From NCBI GenBank assembly GCA_028571685.1, contig CM053152.1, positions 25,676,001 through 25,740,000 on the forward strand: 64,000 nucleotides of DNA, given 5' to 3'. Source of the stretch: Heterohyrax brucei (lineage: Eukaryota > Chordata > Mammalia > Hyracoidea > Procaviidae). Below are positions 35,146 through 52,552 of this stretch, one piece after another (position 1 is the stretch's first letter; every line of letters begins with the position of its first letter). Below the pieces are notes generated by a model, which had not been told where the DNA came from, ran no database searches, and was given only the letters and a program-made list of their open reading frames with translations. Both the position numbers and the translations under genes were made by a program.

Positions 35146-35307
35146 GGAGTCCTAGAGGCACAGGAGTTAAGAGTTCAGCTGCTAACCAAAAAAAGAGGTC
35201 AGCAGTTCAAATCCATCAGCTGCTTCTTGGAAGCCCTATGGTACAGTTCTACTCTGTCTATACAGTTGCTATGAGTCAGAATCCACTCAACGGCACCTAA
35301 AAACCAC
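35146..35307 (+). repeat. AfroSINE
   Basis: AAGGAGTCCTAGAGGCACAG, AGTTCAGCTGCTAACC, GCTTCTTGGAAGCCCTATGG and CAGAATCCACTCAACGGCAC. Confidence 0.9.
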
Positions 35308-39725
<4,418 letters not shown>

Positions 39726-39857
39726 CTGTAAAGCAGACTGGACACTTGAAGGTGCCTCCCATTCCTTCGAAGCTATGCTCTATCAGATGGCACTGGAGTT
39801 TGGCAGGGGAATCAAAAGTCTGGCTGCAGAGCTTGCATTCATGGTTCAGCCCTTCAT
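39726..39857 (-). CDS. ZNF521: ZNF521 coding exon, third from last (C2H2 finger plus half finger)
   Basis: This exon of the nuclear transcription co-factor ZNF521 (EHZF) encodes [20 protein letters not shown] and continues to [17 protein letters not shown]. The first finger is complete: C-x2-C-x12-H-x3-H. The exon also holds the CPVC knuckle of the next finger. On the minus strand it is preceded by a pyrimidine-rich TTTCTTAACAG acceptor and followed by a G|GTAGG donor. It begins with two bases of a split codon (probably GAT, Asp) and ends with one base (G), which joins TA in the next exon to give Val. ZNF521 has about 30 zinc fingers and acts in haematopoietic, neural and mesenchymal progenitors. 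The paralogue ZNF423 is very similar here; the ending NHTMTQHSS in the last exon favours ZNF521. No frameshift or stop is seen. Confidence 0.95.
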
Positions 39858-40411
39858 CTGTTAAGAAATATACATCAATGAAAAAGTTGAAACTAACTGC
39901 ATCTTTAACAGACTACTTAGTTAACTATAATTGCATCCATTAAACGATTTCCAACAACTAATATACATATGTAGTAGTACACACGGTCTCTGGTTATTTC
40001 ATATTATTTATGAATTCACATCAATTAAAAACATTTTTGGAATTTAAAATCCACAGATAATCAGACGTCAGATTTTATCTTAGGGCTAAAGAGTTTGATT
40101 AAGCTTTTAAACATACTTGGTGTATCAATAATAAGGCATCTCTTTTTCTCTAATTATGATTTAAGAGAAGATGTACTTTCAAAGTCTGAAATAAAGGAAT
40201 CATAGGAGAGTGCATATTTTGTTTTCTCTATGCCAACGCTACGTCTGAAGCTTCTCCTTCATGTACCCACCCCCCCGGTTTTTCTAGAAGGTTCTATTTC
40301 TAACCATAAGGTTTCCAAAGCTATTCTCGGTTATACAGACTCCCTCCACTGCCCACCTCCTAGATTTTCTGGCAATTTTGAAATATTGTTGCCACACCTC
40401 CCTTCCCCCCA

Positions 40412-40572
40412 AACCAACAAACCCATTGCAGTTGAGTCAATTCTGACTCACAGTGACCCTACTGGACAGAGTAGAACTGCTCCACATGGTTTCCAATAGC
40501 CTGGTGGATCTGCACTGCTGACCTTTTGGTTAGCAGCTATAGCACTTAACCACTGTATCACCAGGGTTTCTG
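40412..40572 (-). repeat. AfroSINE
   Basis: CAACAAACCCATTGCAGTTG, TTCTGACTCACAGTGACCCT, GACCTTTTGGTTAGCAGCTA and ACCACTGTATCACCAGGGTT. Confidence 0.9.
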
Positions 40573-40976
40573 TTAACATTGACAGTACTTGAACAATGCT
40601 CTTTTCTGTTTGCTACTCCCAGTGCCTCATATTCTCTTAGATCACTGCTCCCTTTACTTTGTACGACATTCTTAATGTTTCCCACTGATTCAGACTATGC
40701 CTTTCTCCAAACGCACTTTTACCATCCGGAGGATCACTTCTGACTAAAGCTAGATTTTTTTTTTTTATTCAATATCTTAGGAACAACATAGAAAAATACT
40801 TGATGTAGTAACAACAGGCATGTGATATAAACAGTTTATATTATAGTTCTTTTGCTGTTGCTTTTACTCACTGGAACATTTCTGAAGTTTAAAATTTAAG
40901 GTTTATTCGAATTGGTTTCAATCTGTCAATGTTAAGTAGTAGAAACTATCAGCATACACAATTTACCTAACACGCC

Positions 40977-41235
40977 TACAGTGCCTATTGTGTTTCAGTC
41001 TCTGTTGTTCTAAATACTTACAGGTATTAACTCACTTAATCTCATGACACCCCTACGAAGTAGGTACTACTGTTACTGCCAAGGAGGCCCAGAGAGTTTA
41101 ATTAACTTTGCTCCAAGTCACAAGGGCTAATAACCGGTGGAGCCAACAGTTAAGCCCAGGCGGTATGCACGTGAACCCAGGCTGTCTGGCTTCAGGGTTC
41201 ACGATCCTAACAAACATGCTACAGCCTCTACCGGC
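40977..41235 (+). repeat. MIR SINE, nearly full length
   Basis: TATTAACTCACTTAATCTCA, CCTACGAAGTAGGTACTACT, GAGGCCCAGAGAGTTTAATT, CAAGTCACAAGGGCTAATAA and GTGAACCCAGGCTGTCTGGC follow the MIR consensus in order. The 80-codon frame at 41137-41379 starts inside this repeat. Confidence 0.8.
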
Positions 41236-42277
41236 TACTCCCAACAGTACTTATTAGGAAGACTGAGGGGTAGGAGGCGGCAGTTTACCCTGGCTTGTTA
41301 TCAAGTTATGTTTTTTCATCTCTTATATGCAACAACGGAAAATGCTACTAAAGAACATCTGTTGAACATCTATATATAAAGAATGAAAGACAAATTCATA
41401 CCACGGGTGTAACAGGTCTATACTCTGAAGTTATGTCCCTTCATTCAAAGAAAACATGCATGTGAAGTCGTTCACCTATTGATATCACTGGCAACACAAA
41501 GGCCCAATTACAAAGTGAATTATTATTAGCTAACTAGGTGTGAAATCACTTGATTTGTATTCCTAATCTTTCTTTTCACAGAAGTATGAGTCTTTAGAAG
41601 CAGAGGACTGGAATTTGTAAAAAGAGTAGCAAAGCACTAATTAAGCCACCCAGTACTGTCTACATTTCACAAGAGATAAAAACCTACTCTGTATTTGGGT
41701 GGCACAGTAAATTCCTTGATTATAATTATGTAAGAGGGAGTTTAATTGTGCAAACTGACATGACAAGGGGTTACGCAAAAAGCTTGAGGGATTATATAAG
41801 ATCAAAGGTTTTTCATCTTTTCTTTCTTTTTTTTAATCCTACAGTCACCAATAAATTCCAAACTGTAGACATTAATGAATATAAGAAACACCATTTATTA
41901 CAGAGAGTTGGGTCAGTAAGTTAATCATCAAAATACTTGTCAATTTTTTATATCTTTTCAATGCTGCATACCTTTATCTTGGAAAGGAGAGTAAGAGTTC
42001 TAACCTTATTTTTAAATTACATCAGTTCTGTGTAAGAACCTAGATGTTGTCTATGGATGTGAGCAGATATATATTTGTTCTTGAATTATAAAACTTGCAC
42101 TATTCTTGAAGTAACACATATAAATCCAGTAGGTTTTCTTGGAGATAATGATTGACAGCTGTAATACAGAGACTGAATCGTGTCAGTCAGGATGCACTTT
42201 AATGTGGCTTTACCTTTTCCTGACTATGAGTATCTCATCTGAAAGGAACAACAGATGGGAACAGAAGTAAGACATGT
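41236..42277. other. Unassigned intron sequence
   Basis: AT-rich, nothing recognised. Confidence 0.4.
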
Positions 42278-42405
42278 GTATTTGAGTACAACGACAGGCT
42301 CCAGCCCAGCAACGATCTGAGGCAGGTGCAGGACCAGTGTGTTGTTCTGTTGTGTGTAGGATCAATTGGAACCGATTTGACAGCACCTAACAGTAACAAC
42401 AATGT
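42278..42405 (+). mobile_element. RTE 3' end fragment (or RTE-tailed SINE)
   Basis: GGTGCAGGACCAGTGTGTTG, TTCTGTTGTGTGTAGGATCA and GACAGCACCTAACAGTAACA match the last ~120 bases of the RTE ending at 18731. Confidence 0.72.
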
Positions 42406-45400
42406 GAGTACAACAATGTCCTCACCAGTCTCCTTTCTATCCAAGCAACAGAGATATTGAATCCCTAAATGTTAAATAATCCAAAATTAGTCAAGTGAAT
42501 TCATAAAAAAGGTGACCCAAGGGTATTTTCACATCGTTCGTACACACTTTTCACTAGCTTGACCCTTTATTTGTGGCGGCACCAAATGACGGCAATGAAA
42601 GGAACAGTCACACTCAGTGTTTTCAGAATTCTTAATAATTTATCAAGCACAATGTTGGAAATCCACCTGCCTTTCATTAGTAAGTTATCAATGAGGTTTT
42701 CCCTGATACACTGATTTCCTAGTTATCTGAGTGGAAGAGAAAACATATTTGAATTGTTACCCACTAGAAGACAGAGTGGCCAGACGGTAAGCATACCCGT
42801 GTGCTTCCTTCACCCCTCTTTACCCCCCATCCCCCACCCCATCCTCATTTTTGCGTGTTAGCTCAGGATCAAATATATAAAGAATAAAAGATGACGGCGC
42901 CTAAAACATCTGGAGAACTGGTTAATATACGGCATTTTGCATTATTTTTAATTGAAGAAGGGAAGGAGAAGTAGATAATAAAGGAAAGTGGAAAAAACTA
43001 GTTATTTACAGTAAGAACTTTAAAAGTCTGTCCTTACTCATAGTCTCTGTATCACTGTATGCTCTATGTTTATTGTTTGGGGTTAAGACCAGTACACTGA
43101 TTTTAAAAGATCTTCCCGAAAACCCTTAGTACTAAAGTATCTGGATAAGGGAAGCTGTAGCGAGTTTCTCTCCTGTCTTTTCCCTCTCTGATAGAAGCAG
43201 GAGAGACCTAGACAGGATAACTGTGGTTTCAATTTAAAGCTGATGTTCACGAGATAATACTATTACACCTTCTGTTTCAAGTGAACCTAAGATTTAGACT
43301 CAGGATTTTGCCCACCAAGTCACTGCACTTTGTTTTCTCCTGCCTTCTTCCTAAAGGTGCCCAAAACCCTTTAAAATCCCAATCAGAATAACCAGCCTCT
43401 GCTCTCTAAAAGGTAGCAGCTGACAGTAATTGGATAATACAGTCTGACTCATTTAGTAAAAAGAGATTCAGAGTCAATTGAATTAATAAGCATTACAATA
43501 ATAATAATAAGCATTACAATATTCAATTAAGGCTATAATTGTCACTAAGTGTTATAAATGGGATCCATGGATGAAACTTTAGAGTTTTCTTCCTTGTTTT
43601 GCCTATCTACATTCACCAGATCTTCCACAATGAGCATAATCTGCCCTTGTACACTACTTTGAAATTAAAACAAAACAAAAAACTAACGCTTCTATAGATC
43701 ACTAATAAAGATTGCTTACACTGAATTTTTGATAGCCAGAAAGTTAGAAAGGAGATAAACAATATTCAGGCATACAAAAACTCCAGTTTTTAGCATTAGA
43801 ATTAAACGTAGTCTAGTTAACAATGTATGAAAGCACAGATTTAGCACAAGGAAAGGGAGAAAGAAACGCTAGCAAGCAAATAAATGTGTGTTAGTTTGAG
43901 GAGGCCACAGAGCTTCCAGTATAAACCTTTACCTGTCCAGATCAAGCAGACAACTCCGCACTGCTGTATACTGAGAGAGCTGAGTGTGTACATGTCTGAC
44001 ATTGTAGATCTATGTCAGGATAAAAACCCAAACCAAACCCTCCTGCCCAGCACATGCTGAAGGCCAGCAGCTTTTGATCCTGGTTACCCAGTTGACATCA
44101 TGACAAAAGATAGTTTGAACATAACTGGAACACAGCTACACATGTACAGAAACTTCAGCTAAAGTAATTATTTCCATTTGCTAATTTTCATTCAGAAAGC
44201 AAGTGTGAACATAAACAGGAATCATGTCTACATAAGAGAGACTGATGCTAATGTAAATATTTACTCCAATATTCAATGTTTCAAAGGAGGGAGTCAGAAT
44301 ACATAATTGCACTGTAACCCTATTACCTTAGTAGGAAACGTGATAATCATTCACAAAACTTTGTGCTGTATGAATAAAATCTGCTTATCTAAGGTCAGTT
44401 CAAAGGGGAAATGGTAACTTCTGTCTCTCCAATTTATAAAACTAAACCCACATAATTATCAGCTAGTTTTACAATGGAAAAAAAAGCAAAACAAAACACA
44501 GCTACTATGTGGATGCTCAAGTAGAAGGTGAGTTATGAACTCCAACATGAAGATTGTCAGTTTAGCACGAGACACTGACATTTCAATAGAAGCTTTAAAC
44601 AAGAGAAACCCTTAAAGCAGCCTCCAGACTGTGTCCTGTGTTTATACTCCATTCTCTTCAATAGAAACAAAAATCTAGAGCAGCTATGAGCAAATGTTCA
44701 GTGGTTGACTTACATGCAGCTGTTATCCCAGGAATCACTGGGGCCCCTTCTACCATCTGATCAACACCATGGCCATGACTGAGGATCAATTTGTAACGGT
44801 TTATAAGTAGAACTCCTTCTCTCACTTACCCTCGAGACTGGCCAGAAGGGTCCTTCAGCCTCTTCCACTACATAAATCTATAGGCTAAAGTCCAAAGATA
44901 TAAACCTCTCCTGGTAAATCATCATATGGCAGGGACTATACTTAAAAACTCTGATCTGAGTGGGAACAAACTCTGCCCTCAGAATCCAACAGGAGGACTC
45001 AAATGCCCTGCAGTTGTCATTTTTCCAGTTCAAAAGTGTACCACTATATACTTACACATATATGTATTTTAAATCCAAGAAAACTATGCCCTAAACCAAT
45101 TCCCAGTCCCTCACCCCCAGCTCTACTTTGCTTCTCCACTTCCTTGACTTAATTTCCAAGCACACATTTATAAGCTAGGGATCTGAGGAGTAACAAAGAA
45201 AAGCCATACATGACAAAACTCACCCCTTGGCTACACTGGCTCACCCTAGGAACCAGAAGCAGAAAAATAGGCAGACTGTAACTGTAATTTGCCACACACA
45301 CAGCCATCAAATTCTTTTTAGGTCTGAAGCACTTGAGCCGTGATAATTTGTTGTACTGTATACTGCACATATTTCACAACTGTAACACAAACACGCTGAG

Positions 45401-47165
45401 GTGCTGATTTGGCAGCGGCGAATATTACTTAGGCTCCCAAGTCTGTTACTAGATTACTCATGTAGCCCCTTATGTAAGGAAGAATTTCAGAGTAGTAAAT
45501 ATTATGTGAGTCTCATCCCCTTCCCCCGTTAAAAAGTTCTGCCCATATTCCTTTGAACAGTGGAGCAGGAAAATGAATGTTGCCTGAAGGCTGACATTAG
45601 CACCTTTTGGGCATTTTTTTACTGGCAATACAAAAACATCTGCCAGTGTCAGAATTTCTGTGCCACGTGAGGGAGGAACATGAGACACTAGCATAAAATT
45701 CTCACATTGAGAGAGAGAGGGCACCTGGAATAGCACTTGGAAAGGAGCACCAGGGACTCTGACTATCCATATGCAAAGTAGCTAATTCTTAGGTATTTCA
45801 AGAAAAGCAAAATGGGAAACACTCCAGGGTCTCAGGGTGTCTCCACTAGTATCTATTTTCTGGGGGACCTAACAAGGTATAAGCCTGCATTTATCTCAGT
45901 ACTTCCTGTTTCTGGCCAATGGTCTAAAGGCTACCATGTTTTTGGACTTTATAAGTAAAGCCACTGATAGAGACACTGTTATTTCCTGTCTTGAACGCAT
46001 TATCAGCAGGGCTGGAGCAGGAAATGATTCAACTGGGGGAGGCTGCATTGTACCCAGCAGATTTTAAAGAGCCCAGGGGCTGCCTAGAGCCCCATAAACA
46101 TCAGCAGCTTGGAAACTAGCAGGAGGTCCAGGTGGGTAGGGATGGGAGAGTCAGTCAGTAGGATTTTAGATGATCTGAGATGCAATATCGTCCAATTCCT
46201 TGGCTATAATTATCAGTTGTGTGAAGTACTTATTAGAGTATTCTCATCTAGGAGAAAATATTGGAATAGTGTTCAAACAATAAGCAATAAAACAAACAAC
46301 TCACCAAAAGGGTGGCTTAACTTCAACTATGGGAACTCAGCAGAGACATTTTGGCACAAGTGGGGAAAAGTGATAACCACATAGATGAAAAGATGCCCTT
46401 TAAACCTGACCAATATGCTGAAACCTCCAGTTCTTCTTCCTCATTTTTCTACTTTCAGAATCTCAGAGGAAAGATTCAATGCTGGCAAACAGTTTGAAAG
46501 ATGAACAGTTTGACATCAAAAGCTTTTATTAAAAAAAAAAATTATTGCTAGGTCCCTGATAAAGGCACATTACAGATCCCTTCAGCCCCTTCCCTCCCAC
46601 CCCCCCAAAACTGACATAATTTAACAACAATAACAAAAAGAAAGTGGTGCATGTTTCTAAGTAAAAAAAAAAAAAAAAAAGCACTGCACTGTAAGCTCTG
46701 AAAAAGGCAAGTGTGAAGGAAAGGGTAGGGTTAAGAAGACCAATTGCATCTTCTCTAAGTCTCTTCAGAAGTCAGAGGTACTTTCTAAAAACTGGCTTAT
46801 TGTATAAACTTTGACTTCTGTATAGGCCACTGGACTCCATGGAAAGCATTCCAGTTTACTTCAGCAGGACTGCCCCCTCACTTACACTCACTTGAATACA
46901 TGGAATTAAATCTTTTTCTTTGAAAAAAATTTTTTACCACGTGATCTTTAGAGTTGCTGTTTCTGCCTTAACAGAAAGTTTCTAGGCATGCAAATGTGAG
47001 TATGAAAAAATTCACTTCCATTCTACATAATAAATTAGAAGTAGAATATGACTGGAAATACCTAAATTTCCAATTCAGTAATGTATCTCAGCTGATGTCT
47101 TGCCTGTTAAAAAGTGGCAGGTTGCAGCACATAGTATCTGGATACCAAGAGAGCCTGGAGACCTA
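42406..47165. other. Intron block without recognised interspersed repeats
   Basis: 4.8 kb. A small duplication is seen at 43485-43522 (ATAAGCATTACAATA twice). An A-run lies at 46662-46680. Open frames at 45149-45370, 45470-45736 and 46109-46384 have no recognisable domain. Confidence 0.45.
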
Positions 47166-47308
47166 AAGAGCTCTGGTGGCATTGTGGTTAATGTACTCCC
47201 TGGGACGAAGATGTGGCAGTCTACTTTCGTAAAGGCTTACAGACTTGGGTACCCAGTGCAGCAGGGACACTATGGGTCAGACTCAATGGCAGTGGATTTT
47301 TGGTAGGT
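47166..47308 (+). repeat. AfroSINE, long-form variant
   Basis: AGAGCTCTGGTGGCATTGTG, then the long-variant block GAAGATGTGGCAGTCTACTT and TCGTAAAGGCTTACAG, and CACTATGGGTCAGACTCAAT. The body between head and variant block is shortened. Confidence 0.82.
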
Positions 47309-50305
47309 GTGATGATATTCATCAATTCGTGCTAGAATGCACACTGTACCCTAGGCATCTGACAAAAACCTTACAATGTCTGGCCTCAGTATTTGCTAAA
47401 ATAAAATGAAAAGGCTCTGTCAAAGCATTAACAAAGTAGTTGTCTTCAACATGCCAACTTATGTCTGGTAGGAAAAGGATGAGCCAAAACTTATGCCTTA
47501 TTTCAAGAGGAAAAGGAGTATTAAGCATTTTAGAGCTGCAACAGAGGAAAAGTACCAGATAAAATAAGGGATCTTCACCTTATGTTTGTCTAAGTCATGG
47601 GAAAGTCTCTATATTATACATCTATGACCCACAGTTTGTGTTTTTGATTTTTATTAACAGTTATATATTCTTTATATTACAGAGCACAATTCTTTTACCT
47701 AATTGGTTAAGTCAGATGTACGCACTTATTAACACACTTTGCTTAAGATATCTCTTATTTGATATGAAATATCTACTAGTAATGCCCTCACATCTGGGAC
47801 TTCTGGCACTGGTGAAAGTACATGTATATTTACTTTTGAGTGCTGTACAAAACAACCCTGACAAATTGGTAAAATCAGAAGAGGACAGTTCATGCAGCAT
47901 AAACTAAATGTAACCTGCTTTAAAGTAGGTCTATCGGGAGAACATCTTTGAACACAGAGATAGCACTATAGTCGATATTAATTCTGACAGCAGCGGGCCA
48001 GCAACACATGCCACGCAGTGGACACAACTCTCGTCACGTATGTGTATATGTTACTGTCTTGAGTTTACAGCAAGGGTCAAGGCTTTTTCTTCTTTTTCTT
48101 TTCTTCTGCTTCTTGGCATAAAGACACTAGTTATCTGAAGAAGAAATTCTCCAAGCACCGAAAAGCTGGTTATCCTTGCTAGAAAGCATGGCTTGCTACT
48201 GCTGCTGATTAAACACCTCCCTCCCTCCCTCCAAAATAAAATAAAAACTCACAAATCAATCAAACAAAGGAAATTGAGTAAGGTTCAATAGCTTCTGTAA
48301 ATGTTATGAACTTCGTCAACCACAGGGTTTTAGGTGTTCACAGGTATAATACAAGAAGCTACTTGAACATTTCTAAAGCTATCTTTCTAAGGCACTTATG
48401 TTATTGATTACTTATTGCAAAGATGACATCTTCTCTCCTGAATCATGGTGTTTAGAATCAGAGTTGGCTAAGAAGCACAAGCAATAACTGCAGTGGGGCA
48501 GGAGGGAGAAAAGGGGTTGGACCAGCTCAGATGACCAGAGGACTTGATCGTGTTCCTTTTTGTCTGTGGCACAACTAAGAAAACTGCTCAGCATCCATGA
48601 AGGAAAAAAAAAAAAATCACAATACTTCATGGTATTTGCAAATGAGTCATATTTTTATTATTGTCTTGGTATGACCTTAGAAATTTGGCCTTAAAGTATT
48701 TTTTTAAAAAAGGCAATGGCACAATAATTGCAATTTAAGATTTCTAAAAACAGTTTACTGGAAATGTGCTTTGAAACCTGAATTCTTCTAATCAAACAAT
48801 GCCACCCCTTAGAGAAATTTTCCTGTGCATTATTAAAGTGATATAGTGCAGTACTAGTTAGAGCTCCATAACCTTTAAATTGCCTGATTGTAATTAAGGC
48901 CACTAGTTTTATTTAGGAAGGTTCAAGGATGCTCAATTTAAGTTGGCTTAACTAGTGTGAATTTAATGTCATGCTGCCAGAAGGCAGAGGAGCATTCTGG
49001 CCTGGCAGTTCAGTGGCATATGCAGCTGCAGGGTCAGTTATGTACTCCAAGTTAAGCCCACTTTTAAAGAAACTACCAACACTGGTAAATAGCTGGGTGT
49101 GTACAAGTATATATTCCTATGTTTGCATATGAACATAACCATTTCTTCATTCGTTTGATGTACTGGCAGTTTCCCAATTTGGGACAATGAATACATCTGA
49201 TTATTTACAGTGCGAGCAAAAGGAGTCTGTAGCTTCTCTTGGAGTATAAGGAAAGTGATCTGAAAGGCAGGGTTTAAGGAAATGCCCAACATGCATTAAT
49301 GATTTAAAACAAAACGTGAGGTAATAAAATGTGCAAGTTGTAGAGGCACGAATGTTATTCTCATTACAAGGAAATTCTAAGAAAATTTACAGTTATGACT
49401 ACAAAGAGAAAAGAAAGGGTATTATTTGGACAAGTCATTGAATGAGAGTGGTGAGAACAATATATAAACTTCACTTAAAAGGCAGCAAATCAAGGACTGA
49501 AAACAAAAGATGAGAGAAAAGGAAGGTACTCAAAGCAGGCTGGAAGGAGGAAAAGGTAGCAGCCAACAGAAAATGCTTAAGGATTTGAGCCATGTTCAAA
49601 ATTTTGCTGGATGCGAGCTTGACAACATTCATCTCTGGATAGAATGCTGGCAATTTTCTGTAGCTCCAATGGCAATAATGATAAATGAATTTCTTTAGAG
49701 CCAAGTGGTTCAAGCAGCCAACTATGTTACCACTATATAATTAATAACAATAAGCAATTAAGGAGAACAGCAGGTTACAACTATAAGGTGTCAAAATACA
49801 TTAGCAAAGGAAAAAACTGCAACAATGCACTTAAAATAAAAATAAATGTACACTGTATGAGTCTCTTCTTCTTGACTACATTTTGGATGAAGCTTTTGTG
49901 CTCGTAGAAAAATAGAGGATGACATAAAACTACTATAAGGTGATTAACATCCCTCCAAAAACAATAACGCTCCCAATGCTCTGAGAAATCTGAAATGTGA
50001 TATGGGGAAACATGATTGTAAAGGCACTGGAGAGTTGGCTGACCACTATTTGGCATTACCCTTTTACTAAGAAATATTCTAATAAATACCTCACAAAAGT
50101 GTATTTGTTGGCTCACGTCTTTTGAAAGATCCCAGAACATTTTGCTTTTTCACGTAAAATGAAAGAGAAGCAATAAACTAAGAAATTGAAGAAAAAAAGC
50201 AGGAGTAAGCCACACATATTTGGCTAAAAGCTGGGATGTCAGATAAAGGTTACAAGGGATGGACGTTGGGTGCAATATCATTAACTCTGGACTTATTTAA
50301 GAGAG
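47309..50305. other. Unassigned intron sequence
   Basis: 3 kb of AT-rich sequence with a CCTC microsatellite (about 48216-48233) and an A-run at 48605. The minus frames at 48412-48903 and the 119-codon minus frame at 49781-50140 show no known domain or splice signal. Confidence 0.4.
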
Positions 50306-50455
50306 GAGCCTCAGTGGTGCAGTGGGTAAGAGCCCAGCTGCTAACCAAAAGGTAAGCAGTTCAAAGTCTACAGCTGCTTCTTGGAAACCTGATGGGGCAG
50401 TTCTATTCTGTCCTGTACAGTCACTGTGACTCAGCACTGAGTCAACACAAAAGGG
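50306..50455 (+). repeat. AfroSINE
   Basis: GAGGAGCCTCAGTGGTGCAG, CCCAGCTGCTAACCAAAAGG, GCTGCTTCTTGGAAACCTGA and TTCTATTCTGTCCTGTACAG. Confidence 0.9.
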
Positions 50456-50601
50456 TATTTAAGAGATGAAAAAATGTGATACCAGAAATACCTGAAATAC
50501 CCATGACTGCAAAGCATTTTGGTCGTGGTTAGTACCAGAATTCAGACTTCCTGAATCTAGTACTATATTGTCCCACCAATACGGTAAAAAAACTGTGTCC
50601 T

Positions 50602-51772
50602 GGGGGGCGGAGTCAAGATGGCGGACTAAGCCCACATCTCTTTCTATCCCTCTGGAAACCAAGACCTGAATTGACAATCAAACAGAGCCTTCTGAGCACC
50701 TAATCAGCCTCGGGACACGGCACAGAGCTGTTAATTGGGACTTTATACCATTCAGCGAAAACCTCCTCTCTCTCGCTGACTCCCGCTCCTGGCTAGCCCC
50801 GGCTCTCAGGGACGGAAGGTAAACGCACCGTTTTGACGTTTTTTTCCTCGGTCTCGGCTGGCGGGTGGAGCTGGGCCTTGCCCGGCGGCTGGACTCAGAC
50901 ACGCTGCTGGGGGGATAGGCAGGTGACATTCCCATATTCTGAGAGCCAGGCTCGGGACTCTGTTAACCTAGACACTTTGAGCCTTTCGTTTTGTAGCTGC
51001 CTCAGTGGGGTTTGTGCGGAACTCCGCGCTCAGGGTGCAGGACGCCATGTTGGTACCGAGATTTTAGCGGGACCTGGTTCTTAGCCTGGGAGCCAGTGCC
51101 TGCAAATGGGACAGCGCTTCTCCGTCAGAAAAGTAGTGATTTTGCATAGTGCTGCCTACATTGGGGGCCCTGCAACAGAAGCAGAGGAATCGCTGCCTCT
51201 GGGCACCTTTAGCCCCTCTGTCTGCTGCCTGTGTGGAGGACGCCATCTTGGATACGGTGGCCGCAGCTGGACCTAATTCTTAGCTTGGGAGCCAGAGCCT
51301 GCCCACAAGAGAGCGCTTTTCTATCACAAAACCAGTACTCGACGCAGTGTTGGATAAGGCTAGGCCTTGTCAGCAGAGGCCACCAGGGTACTAGCAGTGC
51401 TGTATTCTGAACTAGTTTGTTATCATCTGGGGTTGGATACAGTGGCGCTTACTTTGTCAGACAGGAAGAGGGACCTCTACACCTGAAAACTGAACTGACT
51501 TGTGAACTGGTCAGATACCTTTTGCTTTACATTTGAAGACAGCCTACAGAAACATATGCAATCCATCCTCACAGTACCTCTTCCAGCCTCTATATACTCA
51601 CATGGGACCCAAAAAGCAACAGACAATTGTGGCATACAAGCAATCACTCATGGCTTCAGAAGGCTCTCAAACAAAGCAACCAAGGAGTTTTCCAGATGAA
51701 GACACTTTATGAAAGCATCAGGAAGTGAATACAAATTGATTATATACAGAGCCCTTCTAGACCTTATACAAA
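50602..51772 (+). promoter_or_regulatory. L1 5' UTR / internal promoter
   Basis: GC- and CpG-richer than the surrounding intron. A YY1-like core AAGATGGCGG lies at about 50616-50625. Inverse YY1-like cores GACGCCAT(G/C)TTGG lie at 51041-51053 and 51239-51251. These mark two related stretches spaced about 198 bases apart (51041-51238 and 51239-about 51365). Both share a CTTAGC(C/T)TGGGAGCCAG block and an AGCGCTT block at the same offset. Confidence 0.75.
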
Positions 51773-52552
51773 ATGCAGCAGAACAAAAATGAAAAATTAA
51801 GCAAGTTGTTCGATCTGATGGAACACCAGTACTCTGAAATCCAACAGATCAAGAAGAAAATCAAAGACATAGAAACTTCCATGCAAAACCAAGAAAACAG
51901 AATGGAACAAATGGAAAAAAGAATTTCTGACTTGGAAGACAGAGCTACTGAGGCCAGCATCTATGAGCAGAAATCAGAAAAAAGAAACAAGAAAAATGAA
52001 GAAACAGTAAGAAGCATGTGGGACTCTATTAAGAGGAACAACCTTCGATTAATTGGAGTCCCTGAACAGGGTGAGACATCTGAGAACAAAGAGTATTGTT
52101 GCTGAGCTGCTGAAAGAAAACTTCCCAGAAATCATGAAGGAAGAGAATATAGACATCTCAGATGCATATCGTACGCCACCCAATATAGATCTGAAAAGAA
52201 AGACTGCAAGACATATTATAATCAAGCTTAACAAAATGAAACATAAGCAGCAACTCTTAAAGGCAGCAAGACTGAAGGCAAAGCTAACATTCACAGGGAA
52301 ACCCTCTCGTCAGATTTCTCAGCAGAAACCATGCTGGCATGGAGACAGTGGCACAACACATTCAAAGTCTTGAAGGAGAAGAACTTCCAACCAAGAATTA
52401 TATATCCTGCAAAACTATATTTTAAATATGAAAATGAAATTAATGCATTCCCAGATAAACAGAAACTCAGAGACTTTGTAAAAACCAAACCCAAACTACA
52501 AGAAATACTGAAAGAAGTTCTTGGCTTTGGCTTAGAAGAACGAAACCACTAA
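51773..52552 (+). pseudogene. L1 ORF1 (RNA-binding chaperone), broken by two frameshifts
   Basis: ORF1p coats L1 RNA. The first segment (51773 to about 52095, starting MQQNKNEKLSKLFDLMEHQY) has a heptad-rich coiled coil over residues ~15-65 (IKKKIKDIETSMQNQENRM, MEKRISDLEDRA) and the start of the RRM-like region (NNLRLIGVPE). The reading frame shifts near 52090; SIVAELLKENFPEIMKEENI and HIIIKLNKMKHKQQLLKAAR follow. It shifts back near 52308. The C-terminal domain follows (VLKEKNFQPRIIYPAKL) and ends ...GLEERNH-stop at 52552. The length (about 260 codons) is shorter than human ORF1p (338), mainly at the N terminus. Confidence 0.88.

Noticed and set aside
49781..50140. 119-codon minus-strand frame
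   Set aside because: It runs in the ZNF521 direction but has no acceptor/donor pair that keeps the frame and no known motif.
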